A model generated the notes under the pieces. The model did no database searches, was not told the origin of the DNA, and saw only the letters and a program-made list of their open reading frames with translations. 32,500 nt of DNA from an uncultured Bacteroidia bacterium (lineage in GTDB: Bacteria > Bacteroidota > Bacteroidia > NS11-12g > UBA9320), in NCBI GenBank assembly GCA_905478335.1, contig CAJQIC010000037.1:1-32500 (forward strand), in the 5' to 3' direction. Shown here in pieces: positions 9,083 to 17,021 of this stretch. How positions within the stretch are numbered: the stretch's first letter is position 1; each line of letters opens with the position of its first letter. The position numbers were made by a program, and so were the translations under genes.

Positions 9083-9117
9083 ACATAACTACTAATGCAC
9101 ACAAAAACTACTTTGAA

Positions 9118-9456
9118 ATGGAAGAGAATTTATATAGCTTACATCAACTTGAGGCACTTGCTTCAGGCGATACGGCCTTTGTCAATAAAATGGTTGACAT
9201 GTTCATCCAGATGGCACCGGAATCTGTTGATCGAATGATAACGGCTTTGTCTGAAGATGATTTGGAAGACTTAGGTGCTGCCGCACATAAGGTGAAGCCT
9301 TCAATTGATATGATGGGTATAACTTCATTGAAACAAAAGATTAGAGATCTTGAACAATGGGGGAAAAACAGAACGAATGTGGAATTGATTCCAAGTCTTT
9401 TGGACGAGGTAATCGAAACCCTCAATGACGTCGTTCAGCAGTTGCGCAACAGATAA
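9118..9456 (+). CDS. Hpt domain histidine phosphotransfer protein
   Basis: A free-standing phosphorelay intermediate: it takes phosphate from the receiver of a hybrid kinase and gives it to another receiver. The 112-residue product is one predicted four-helix bundle. The phosphorylatable histidine is H57 in GAAAHKVKPSIDMMG (54-68), matching the family pattern HKxKxS. Pro at position 61 replaces the usual Gly or Ser and is worth noting, since it lies one helical turn from the His. The gene sits 35 bases after the sigma-54 regulator, likely co-transcribed, so that regulator is the natural partner (inference). Its stop codon directly abuts the stop of convergent pdxJ, with no space for a terminator. 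Confidence 0.88.
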   Translation: MEENLYSLHQLEALASGDTAFVNKMVDMFIQMAPESVDRMITALSEDDLEDLGAAAHKVKPSIDMMGITSLKQKIRDLEQWGKNRTNVELIPSLLDEVIETLNDVVQQLRNR

Positions 9457-10176
9457 TTATTTCAATTGATTTAAGTAAGCTACAATTGTATTGTGTAGCC
9501 CAAGATATAGGGCATCGCACACCAATGCGTGACCGATACTCACTTCCAACAGATTTGGTAACGATTGTTTGAAAAACTTCAGATTTTCTAAATCCAAGTC
9601 GTGACCTGCATTTAACCCAATTTCTTGTTTACCCGCTTCTTCGGCAGCCAATCTATACGGGGCAATAGCAGCATTTTTGTCATTTGCATATCCACTAGCA
9701 TAGGCTTCCGTGTATAGCTCTATACGATCTGTTCCGGTTTGCTTTGCTGCCTTAATTTGGTCAACAACGGGATCGATGAAGATGGCCGTTCGTATTCCTG
9801 CTTTTTTAAAAATTGAGATTGTTTTTTGGAGATATGCTGCCTGATGTATACAGTCCCATCCAGCATCAGAAGTTAGTGTTTCGGGGCTATCAGGCACCAA
9901 TGTGACCTGGGTTGGCTTGGCTTGTAACACCAAGTCGATAAAGGCTTGCGTTGGATTTCCTTCAATATTGTATTCTGTATTTATGACATCAGGTAGTGCT
10001 AAAGTATCGGCGTATCGAATATGCCGCTCATCTGGTCGAGGATGCACGGTGATGCCTTGAGCACCAAACGATTCGCAGTCTTTGGCAACTTGTATAAGGT
10101 TCGGATTGTTGCCACCACGTGCATTACGAATAGTCGCAAACTTGTTAATGTTTACACTTAAAATTGGAGCACTCAT
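9457..10176 (-). CDS. pdxJ: Pyridoxine 5'-phosphate synthase
   Basis: Makes pyridoxine 5'-phosphate from deoxyxylulose 5-phosphate and 3-amino-2-oxopropyl phosphate, the last ring-forming step of the DXP-dependent vitamin B6 pathway. The 239-residue TIM barrel is full length. Visible active-site residues match the E. coli enzyme almost by number: H45 in TVHPRPDERHI, E72 in NIEGN, and H192 in LNAGHDLDLEN. Also seen are NINKFATIRNARGG at the N-terminus and SIGHALVCDAL at the phosphate site. It is the last gene of a minus-strand run; its ATG overlaps the stop of the upstream barrel gene by three bases (ATGA), so translation is coupled. Its grouping with envelope genes has no obvious metabolic reason. 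Confidence 0.97.
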   Translation of the reverse strand: MSAPILSVNINKFATIRNARGGNNPNLIQVAKDCESFGAQGITVHPRPDERHIRYADTLALPDVINTEYNIEGNPTQAFIDLVLQAKPTQVTLVPDSPETLTSDAGWDCIHQAAYLQKTISIFKKAGIRTAIFIDPVVDQIKAAKQTGTDRIELYTEAYASGYANDKNAAIAPYRLAAEEAGKQEIGLNAGHDLDLENLKFFKQSLPNLLEVSIGHALVCDALYLGLHNTIVAYLNQLK

Positions 10177-12137
10177 AATTTAACTCTTAATTGAAAATGG
10201 ATGTTGGATACGTCGGGCGAAGAAACAGAATCCCCATGACTTCCAAAATGATTTCGTATATTTTTATGCGTCCGTATATATTTAACCCAAAAGTCAATCT
10301 GCTTAGTTGCAGTCCATCGCAACAACAGGTATGACCTGACCTGATTGTTGGTGAAGGACGGTAAGCTAAAACGATAAGCCAAATCGTTCTCGTAGGTATA
10401 GATCCGAACGGCGTAATCCTCTATATGGGCTGATGCTATTCTGAAATAACAATTGATAGGCCAATTCGCAGGTTCGAATTGAATATCTTGGTATAATACT
10501 GAACCATATGCGTTGTTACCATGTAATCTGGTCGTATTCCTGGCGAATCTAGTTTGTAGTTTGATTTTTTTTGACAATGTATGACTCAGGTGAACCCTTA
10601 TTTTGAGCAACCCTAAAACGCCTGTACTTTTCATCTGAAGACCAGTTGGTACATGTTTATCCTGTTTTTCATACTTTATTTGAATGTGCCAAGAAAGTGT
10701 TTTTGATATTCTTGTTTCGCCTCGCATAAAGTAATCCGTGCCTAGGGTTGATGCCAACGTGGCGCTTTTGAGCCACGGAAACCAGTAGTAGTCGGCATAG
10801 ATAGATAAGGTTGTTTGTGGGAATGGTTTGAACTGTAATCCAATGTATAATCCGCTCTCGTTATTAACGTCACTCGCTTCCGTAAACGAAGCACTACCGA
10901 TGGATAAAAAACCAGGCTGGATACAGCGAAAAAGTGTTGTCATGCTTAATTGTTTGTCAAGTCCAACGACGAGTCCGTGCAGGTTCCCCATCTTGCGATT
11001 TGAGCATATAGTCGTTTCACCAAACAGGTAGCCGTTGGCGAGTGCATATCTATACGAAATACCATGTTTGCCATACGATTGACCTGAATGTTTAAAACGT
11101 TGATAAACACGTGCGGGTGCGGTAAAACGTCCATTGTATTTTGTGAAGACACCCGTGTATTCCATATGCATTCGTTTAACATTGACGGTATAGTTAAATC
11201 CAATTTGACAGGACATGATGCTGTTTTTGTTTTTAATTTCTGTTTCGGTTCGGTGTAACCCCGTCTTACTCAAGTTTCGAAATTCCCTTTCACCATCAAC
11301 CATTTGATACGTTGCATCTGCGCCTTTACGATGAAGCCAGAAATGGTAGCGAGATTGATTCTTGACCATTGACAATGCGACCCCTCGATTGAATCCAAAC
11401 TCAGTAACGGACCGATACGGTTTTAACCCAAAACTTGATTTGTTCGTTTGAACAGTGCGCGAAGACTTACCGATTCGCATACCGCTCCCAAGTGTAAGTC
11501 CTTGGCCAAAATCGCAGGTGTAATCTCCAAGAATCATTGAGGTGTTGCCTTTTATGTTGTTAAATTGAATGGACCCGCTATTAAAATCGAATGCGGTATA
11601 AGGGTTTGATTCAAAATACGCTTCACCTCGATCTTTTTCTCCAGTAAAACTTACGTTGACGTTGTTTTTGAACTGACCTCGATAGCGTAAAATTGTTGTG
11701 GATGCACCACCGCTGTATCTAGTTGCGCTGGTATTCTTATTGTTTTTTTGCTTTTGGTGTAATGCCGTCATCACGATGATGTGTTTGTTCACAGAGATAC
11801 TTTGCGTTTGCAGAGGAACAAAAACATAGGGCAAAAGGTGCTTGATTTCAGCCAACGTCAAATCGCATTGCTGCAACTCCAAAACGTGAATAAAGTCTCC
11901 AAACGCGGCGCGATGTGCTTTTATTTTATCAATTACTTCTTGTGAAACGATAGCAAGTTCAACGAGCTCAGAAGTTTCAAGTACATTCAAATTCACAGGA
12001 TGTTGTTTGAAGTGTTCTATCGTTTCAGCAAATAAGGTGTTAGCACCAGCTGATTCCTCATCTTCGATGGAGAAGTCCTGGCTGTAAGCCTTAGAGCTGA
12101 TTACGATAAGTAAGATGAGCGCTATACTTTTAACCAT
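10173..12137 (-). CDS. Exported helix-hairpin-helix protein with large beta-barrel domain
   Basis: The 654-residue product has a signal peptide (residues 1-19, ending AYSQ), then a helix-hairpin-helix segment at about 47-106 of the ComEA kind: VNLNVLETSELVEL, then KIKAHRAAFGDFIHVLELQ, then LTLAEIKHLLPYV. The Gly residues of the DNA-binding hairpins (GIG in ComEA) are replaced (AIVS and CDLT), so DNA binding is doubtful. From about 118 to the end, amphipathic beta strands (STTILRYRGQFKNNVNVSF, MILGDYTCDFGQGLTLGSG, and a final IHFQLRVKL with a strand-like end) suggest an outer-membrane barrel. This architecture recurs in Bacteroidota as a hypothetical protein; I know of no proven role. It overlaps the upstream gene by 16 bases and pdxJ by 4. 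Confidence 0.8.
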   Translation of the reverse strand: MVKSIALILLIVISSKAYSQDFSIEDEESAGANTLFAETIEHFKQHPVNLNVLETSELVELAIVSQEVIDKIKAHRAAFGDFIHVLELQQCDLTLAEIKHLLPYVFVPLQTQSISVNKHIIVMTALHQKQKNNKNTSATRYSGGASTTILRYRGQFKNNVNVSFTGEKDRGEAYFESNPYTAFDFNSGSIQFNNIKGNTSMILGDYTCDFGQGLTLGSGMRIGKSSRTVQTNKSSFGLKPYRSVTEFGFNRGVALSMVKNQSRYHFWLHRKGADATYQMVDGEREFRNLSKTGLHRTETEIKNKNSIMSCQIGFNYTVNVKRMHMEYTGVFTKYNGRFTAPARVYQRFKHSGQSYGKHGISYRYALANGYLFGETTICSNRKMGNLHGLVVGLDKQLSMTTLFRCIQPGFLSIGSASFTEASDVNNESGLYIGLQFKPFPQTTLSIYADYYWFPWLKSATLASTLGTDYFMRGETRISKTLSWHIQIKYEKQDKHVPTGLQMKSTGVLGLLKIRVHLSHTLSKKIKLQTRFARNTTRLHGNNAYGSVLYQDIQFEPANWPINCYFRIASAHIEDYAVRIYTYENDLAYRFSLPSFTNNQVRSYLLLRWTATKQIDFWVKYIRTHKNIRNHFGSHGDSVSSPDVSNIHFQLRVKL

Positions 12138-12940
12138 TCGCTGGATATTGCTGGTGTGAAGCCTAACACTTGATGGCTACGAAATGCCAGGTTGATATTG
12201 ATCTTAGAAAGAGTCAGTATGCATCCAAAAGAAATAGAAGCGGGCAGTGTGTTGATTCCGATCAGTAATACAAAATGCTGTTTCAGCTTGTAGCGAATAC
12301 CTGATTGCAAACCAGCTCTGGTTTCTGGACTTACATGAAGTTGGTTAAGCCAAGTGAGTTTCGCGTTGAGTTGGAAAGAAATACCCGCATATGAATTTAC
12401 GAACGTTGAAACGGCAGTGCTACTTGGCAATCCGTTTTCAATTAAAAAGTATAGCGTCTTGTTGTGTTGAATCTCGTGTTTTCCGCTTAACGAAATAGAA
12501 ATTTGACGTGTACGCTGTTCAGCTCGGACATGGTGGGATATAAGACCAATACCAATGCCAAGAGAGAGCATTTTGCTTAAATTTTTCGAGGCAGAAAAGC
12601 CAGCTAAAGTGTTGTTGGAGACTGAATATCCAAGGTAGTTATAGTATCCTCCAAATGCGGCTTGTTTGCCATTAAATATCGCACATAGCGTAGCACTTTT
12701 TAGATCGGAAATGCCATAAGGTCGTTGTGTCGACAGTCCGATTCGCAGTATGGTGTCTGCATGCATGTCGCAAGGATTATTGTATGCTGCCCAAGTGTTT
12801 TGTGCGCCAAGTCTGATGCTGGAGAGTGCGTGTGACTCTGCGCCTAAGGGCGTTGTTGGTTGGCTATGGCAAGGTCCATGTAGATGAAAAATAATGATGG
12901 CTAGGCCAATCTTCAAAGAAGTTAGTTGGTTTGATTTCAT
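12122..12940 (-). CDS. Predicted outer-membrane beta-strand protein (PorV/PorQ-like pattern), unknown function
   Basis: The 272 residues start with a probable export signal (hydrophobic residues about 9-22, cut near CHSQ at 27). The mature start, GAESHALSSIRLGAQNTWA followed by AAYNNPCDM, follows the pattern seen in PorV/PorQ-type Bacteroidota barrels: a Gly-Ala-rich segment, then an Asn-Pro motif. Repeated strands such as AAFGGYYNYLGYSV, LSLGIGIGLISHHV and ISFGCILTLSKININLAF fill the rest. The similarity is by pattern only. The 16-base overlap with the helix-hairpin-helix barrel gene means the two are translationally linked and probably act together in the outer membrane. It begins 23 bases after the MerR-type gene. 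Confidence 0.68.
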   Translation of the reverse strand: MKSNQLTSLKIGLAIIIFHLHGPCHSQPTTPLGAESHALSSIRLGAQNTWAAYNNPCDMHADTILRIGLSTQRPYGISDLKSATLCAIFNGKQAAFGGYYNYLGYSVSNNTLAGFSASKNLSKMLSLGIGIGLISHHVRAEQRTRQISISLSGKHEIQHNKTLYFLIENGLPSSTAVSTFVNSYAGISFQLNAKLTWLNQLHVSPETRAGLQSGIRYKLKQHFVLLIGINTLPASISFGCILTLSKININLAFRSHQVLGFTPAISSEWLKV

Positions 12941-12963
12941 GTAAGCCCGAAGTTAGTTCAGGT

Positions 12964-13296
12964 TTACAGTTGATCTCGAAGCGCTTCTAATTGGGTTTTA
13001 ATTTGAAGTAAAGAATCCTTGACTGCAATTCTGTTAGCTACCTGCTTTTTTCTCGTTTTTATTTCTTTACGTGCGCCTTCTAAGGTATGGCCCTTTTCCT
13101 TGACCAAATGATAGACCAATCTGATTTGATCTACGTCTTGTTTGGAATAAAAACGAGTGCCTTTAGCGTTTCGCTTTGGGTTGATTTTCGGAAACTCTTT
13201 TTCCCAATAACGCAGTAGCGAGTTTGCCACACCAAAGTGCGCTGATAATTCAGCGATAGAGTAATAAATTTTGTCGGGTAGGGGATTGACAGACAT
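12964..13296 (-). CDS. MerR family transcriptional regulator, small single-domain
   Basis: A 110-residue DNA-binding protein. The winged helix-turn-helix is at about 10-80: YYSIAELSAHFGVANSLLRYWEKEF, then the wing RNAKGTRFYSKQDVDQIRLVYHLV. The KGHTLEGARKEI stretch is the usual second helix pair. Residues 82-110 form a short helix likely to dimerise. There is no C-terminal effector domain and no metal-binding cysteines, so no inducer can be named. Similar short MerR proteins next to an M23 peptidase and alaS are common in Bacteroidota. Its ATG shares one base with the stop of the M23 gene (TAATG), showing translational coupling. Confidence 0.9.
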   Translation of the reverse strand: MSVNPLPDKIYYSIAELSAHFGVANSLLRYWEKEFPKINPKRNAKGTRFYSKQDVDQIRLVYHLVKEKGHTLEGARKEIKTRKKQVANRIAVKDSLLQIKTQLEALRDQL

Positions 13297-14264
13297 TAGT
13301 CGAACGACTGATTAGGATGACTAGATAGTTCAATCATCTCCTCATATTGCTCGTCTGACAAGTCATTATAATAATAGTTGGCGGGATTCTGCTTCGCGCC
13401 ATTCAGTGAAACCTCATAATGCAGGTGAGGCGCCGTAGATTTACCAGTGCTGCCAACCAATCCGATAACTTGACCACGTGTAACTTTTTGACCACGCTTC
13501 ACTTTGAATTTGCTTAAGTGAGCATATCTAGTTTTGTATCCAAAACCATGGTTAACAACAATATTGCGACCGTAGCCCCAACGTTTAATTTCAATTGATT
13601 CAATAACACCATCACCTGTTACGTGGACTTCTGTTCCTGTAGGCGCAGTGAAGTCCATTCCAGCGTGAAACTTACGCGTTTTGTAAAATGGATCGATACG
13701 GTAACCGTAACCAGAAGCCATTCTTTTTAAATCTTTATTAGGAATCGGCATAATGGCCGGCACAGAGGCAAGTTGCTTCGATTTTTCTTTAGCCATTTTC
13801 ATGAGTTGGCTATAAGAGGATTCTTGAACACGAACCTTCGCTGATAACAGGTCAATTTTATGGTTTAACTTGTTGATAGACTTTCCGTAGGTTGCGTCGT
13901 CAAGCGAGCTATAGCTTCTTTCACCTCCAATACCAGCATTTTTCAATGCATCCGGCATAGGAGCGTCAAATATCTCTCTATAAATTTCTCCGTCTTTTTG
14001 CTCTAGGGCAACAACCGCCTCGTTCAAATCTCCTAATCGGTTTTCTAATTCGCCGATTTTCATGTCTCTGTCTACCAATTCTTTACGAAGTTTTCGCTCG
14101 GTTGGTGAATCGAAAAAAGAATAGGAAGCAGAAATTACCAAGGTTGAAAAAATCGCGACAGCACACAAAAACCCAAATACTTTTAAGCCATGAATCCATA
14201 ACGGAGTCTTAACTGTCTCGTAATTAAGGGTTTCGGGGTTGTATTTATATCGATTTTTTGCCAT
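13296..14264 (-). CDS. M23 family metallopeptidase, membrane-anchored murein hydrolase
   Basis: Predicted zinc endopeptidase that cuts peptidoglycan cross-links, acting in the periplasm. The 322 residues show a short cytoplasmic N-terminus, one membrane span at about 28-48, a coiled-coil region at about 55-92 and 128-165, then the lysostaphin-type domain at about 178-295. The zinc ligands are intact: H200 and D204 in KFHAGMDF and H282 in the HLH motif (280-282), with H249 in RYAHL as catalytic helper; hence it should be an active enzyme, not an EnvC/NlpD-like activator. First gene of the minus-strand run that continues through the MerR gene to pdxJ. The divergent alaS gene starts 109 bases away. 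A one-mismatch -7 box, TATATTCG on the minus strand (complement of 14311-14318), might drive it. Confidence 0.94.
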   Translation of the reverse strand: MAKNRYKYNPETLNYETVKTPLWIHGLKVFGFLCAVAIFSTLVISASYSFFDSPTERKLRKELVDRDMKIGELENRLGDLNEAVVALEQKDGEIYREIFDAPMPDALKNAGIGGERSYSSLDDATYGKSINKLNHKIDLLSAKVRVQESSYSQLMKMAKEKSKQLASVPAIMPIPNKDLKRMASGYGYRIDPFYKTRKFHAGMDFTAPTGTEVHVTGDGVIESIEIKRWGYGRNIVVNHGFGYKTRYAHLSKFKVKRGQKVTRGQVIGLVGSTGKSTAPHLHYEVSLNGAKQNPANYYYNDLSDEQYEEMIELSSHPNQSFD

Positions 14265-14283
14265 GTTTTATGATTAGGGTTCG

Positions 14284-14291
14284 TATTTTTG
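14284..14291 (+). promoter_or_regulatory. Putative -7 box of alaS
   Basis: TATTTTTG is an exact TAnnTTTG match, giving a leader of about 80 bases before the alaS ATG. TTTG at 14257-14260 lies 23 bases upstream, slightly longer than the usual 19-21 spacing. Confidence 0.5.
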
Positions 14292-14300
14292 TCCCCTAAT

Positions 14301-14313
14301 TTCGCTCCGCGAA
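14301..14313. repeat. Short inverted repeat in the alaS leader
   Basis: TTCGC-TCC-GCGAA is a perfect 5-bp inverted repeat with a 3-base loop, placed near the expected 5' end of the alaS transcript, between alaS and the divergent M23 gene. It has no T-run, so it is not a terminator; it may be an operator or a 5' stabilising hairpin. Confidence 0.4.
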
Positions 14314-14373
14314 TATAGATAAAAAAAGGACTAGATTTTCAAGCAAATAGTTAACAAGTAAATTATTCGATAA

Positions 14374-16992
14374 ATGACATCTAAAGAGGTACGTAATGCA
14401 TTTTTAAGCTTCTTCGAGAACAAGGGGCATAAGGTAGTTCCATCGGCACCTATTGTCGTTAAAAACGACCCTACGCTCATGTTCACGAATGCTGGAATGA
14501 ATCAGTTTAAGGATTACTTTTTAGGTAACAAAAAGGCTAAAGATGTTCGTGTAGTGGATACACAAAAATGTCTCCGCGTTTCGGGTAAACATAATGATTT
14601 AGAGGAGGTTGGGGTTGATACCTATCACCATACCATGTTCGAAATGTTGGGTAATTGGAGCTTCGGAGACTACTTTAAAGAAGAAACAATTGGTTGGGCT
14701 TGGGAGCTGCTGACAGAAGTGTATAAATTAGACAAAAATCGTTTGTATGTTACTGTTTTTGAAGGCGACGAAACGGACGGTGTTGGTCCTGATATCGAAT
14801 CAGAAAATATCTGGAAAAAATACATTGACTCAGACCGAATTTTAAGGTGTGACAAACAAGATAATTTCTGGGAGATGGGAGAGACTGGTCCATGCGGTTC
14901 TTGCTCAGAAATCCACATGGATTTACGACCGCAAGCTGAGATTGACAAGCTAAGTGGAAAAGACTTGGTTAATGCAGATCACCCTCAGGTAATCGAGTTG
15001 TGGAACCTGGTATTTATGGAGTTTAACCGTAAAGCGGACAAATCTCTTGAATCGTTACCTGCAAAACACGTGGATACCGGGATGGGACTTGAGCGCATAC
15101 TGCGTGCGGTTCATATGCAGCATTCAAATTACGAAACAGATTTGTTTATGGATACCATCCGAGATTTGGAGTCTATAAGCGATAAGGCATTCGGAAAAAA
15201 CGAACAAACAGACATCGCTTTCAGAGTCATTGCTGATCACGTTCGGGCCTTGGCTTTTTGCATTGCCGACGGTCAGTTGCCAAGCAATACAGGCGCAGGG
15301 TATGTGCTTCGAAGAATTCTACGCCGTGCCGTGCGATATGGATATAGTTTCTTAGATTTTAAAGAGCCTTTTTTATATAAAATCATTGACAAATTGTCGG
15401 CTCAGTTTGAAGGCGTGTTTGACGAGCTACCTGAGCAAAAAGACTTTGTTGCTAAGGTGATTGAGCAGGAAGAAATATCCTTTTTACGAACATTATTTGC
15501 GGGTTTGGATCGGCTGGATAAATCGGTCGAAAACGCGAAAGGAAGTATTATCAATGGGGCAGAAGTTTTTGAACTTTATGATACGTTTGGTTTTCCGATA
15601 GACCTTACACAGCTCATTGCTGGAGAAACAGGATTAACAGTAGACATGGATGGCTTTAATAAGGCACTTGCCGAACAGAAAGCTAGATCGAAAGCAGATG
15701 CCGCTAAAGAAACTGGAGATTGGCAGGTTTTGCTTAACGATGAGCGAGAAGAGTTTGTCGGTTACGATTACACAGATGCTAATGTTCGAATTACGCGCTA
15801 CAGAACACTCACGGTAAAAGGTAAAGAGAAGTTTCAAATTGTATTTAATATTACTCCTTTTTATGCCGAAAGTGGCGGACAAGTGGGGGATACGGGCGTT
15901 TTAGTTGGCTCTCAGAATCAAGAGAAAATTAAAGTACTTGACACGCAAAAGGAGAACGATTTAATCGTTCATATAGTTGACCAATTGCCTGGTAATGCCG
16001 ATCAAGTATTTCACGCAAATATAAATCTAGACAAACGAGACAATACGCAGAAAAACCACAGTGCGACACACCTATTACATGCCGCGTTAAAAGAGGTTTT
16101 AGGCGACCACGTGGCGCAAAAAGGAAGTTTGGTGGATCCTAAAAAATTGAGGTTTGATTTTTCTCATTTCACCAAAGTAACCGACGAAGAGCTTCACAAA
16201 ATTGAACACATTGTTAATACCAAAATTGGTGAGTCAATTGCATTAGACGAAAAAAGAAAAGTGCCTTACGATATCGCAATCAATAGTGGCGTGACGGCTT
16301 TGTTTGGTGAAAAGTACGGCGATGTTGTACGTGTAATCACATTTGGTGACGATTTCAGCAAAGAGTTGTGTGGTGGTACCCACGTTGCAAACACCTCAGA
16401 AATTGGAAGGTTTGTGTTTATGCACGAATCGAGTGTTGCTGCCGGTGTAAGACGTGTAGAAGCGATTACAGGCGATGAAGCAGAAGCGTATTTCGCTAAA
16501 AAACTGGATGTGTTGAAAGAAGTAGAAACACTGCTTGGTAATCCAAAAGATTTGGTGAAACAAATACAGTCAATACTCAAAGAAAATAAGGAGAACGGCA
16601 AAAAACTCGAAGTATTGTGGCAAGCTCAATTGGGCCAACTCAAAACATCTTTACGCGAAAAGGTAGCGTCCAATGGTGGAGTTAATGTCTTAATAGAGCA
16701 AGTTGAAGCCGATAATGCAGCAGGAATTAAAGATATTTTATTCCAGCTAAGAAATGAGGTAGACAGTCTTTTTGCCGTATTGGTAGCCAATATCAATGAC
16801 AAACCAAGCATTTCGATTATGATATCAGACAACTTGGTGAAAGATAAAGGTTGGAATGCAGGTCAACTCATCCGTGAATGGGCAAAAGAAGTAAAAGGTG
16901 GCGGTGGTGGCCAACCGTTTTTTGCGCAAGCCGGTGGAGCTGATGTTAAAGGATTGCCAAACGTGTTAGAGTTAGCAAAGGCTTTTGTATAA
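14374..16992 (+). CDS. alaS: Alanine--tRNA ligase
   Basis: Charges tRNA-Ala with alanine in the cytoplasm. The 872-residue length is standard. Seen in order: class II catalytic core opening MTSKEVRNAFLSFFENKGH; motif 1/2 region with NAGMNQFKDYFLG and TMFEMLGNWSFGDYFK; motif 3 region HVDTGMGLERI; the tRNA-recognition helices to about residue 460; the editing domain with the zinc ligands H562 and H566 (HSATH) and C666 and H670 (CGGTH); and the C-Ala domain with the Gly-rich GGGGGQPFFAQAGG motif near the end. All catalytic and editing residues are present. It stands as a single gene, divergent from the M23 gene and convergent with the aminopeptidase gene 29 bases downstream. Confidence 0.98.
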   Translation: MTSKEVRNAFLSFFENKGHKVVPSAPIVVKNDPTLMFTNAGMNQFKDYFLGNKKAKDVRVVDTQKCLRVSGKHNDLEEVGVDTYHHTMFEMLGNWSFGDYFKEETIGWAWELLTEVYKLDKNRLYVTVFEGDETDGVGPDIESENIWKKYIDSDRILRCDKQDNFWEMGETGPCGSCSEIHMDLRPQAEIDKLSGKDLVNADHPQVIELWNLVFMEFNRKADKSLESLPAKHVDTGMGLERILRAVHMQHSNYETDLFMDTIRDLESISDKAFGKNEQTDIAFRVIADHVRALAFCIADGQLPSNTGAGYVLRRILRRAVRYGYSFLDFKEPFLYKIIDKLSAQFEGVFDELPEQKDFVAKVIEQEEISFLRTLFAGLDRLDKSVENAKGSIINGAEVFELYDTFGFPIDLTQLIAGETGLTVDMDGFNKALAEQKARSKADAAKETGDWQVLLNDEREEFVGYDYTDANVRITRYRTLTVKGKEKFQIVFNITPFYAESGGQVGDTGVLVGSQNQEKIKVLDTQKENDLIVHIVDQLPGNADQVFHANINLDKRDNTQKNHSATHLLHAALKEVLGDHVAQKGSLVDPKKLRFDFSHFTKVTDEELHKIEHIVNTKIGESIALDEKRKVPYDIAINSGVTALFGEKYGDVVRVITFGDDFSKELCGGTHVANTSEIGRFVFMHESSVAAGVRRVEAITGDEAEAYFAKKLDVLKEVETLLGNPKDLVKQIQSILKENKENGKKLEVLWQAQLGQLKTSLREKVASNGGVNVLIEQVEADNAAGIKDILFQLRNEVDSLFAVLVANINDKPSISIMISDNLVKDKGWNAGQLIREWAKEVKGGGGGQPFFAQAGGADVKGLPNVLELAKAFV

Positions 16993-17021
16993 GCCCACAC
17001 GTTGAATTTCTAGGATGGATA

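Noticed and set aside
10173..12137. ComEA-type DNA uptake receptor as a firm call
   Set aside because: The DNA-contacting hairpin glycines are not kept and no other competence gene lies nearby, so it is reported only as a hypothesis.
16266..16601. A 111-codon minus-strand frame
   Set aside because: Antisense to the editing domain of alaS, a well-conserved gene.
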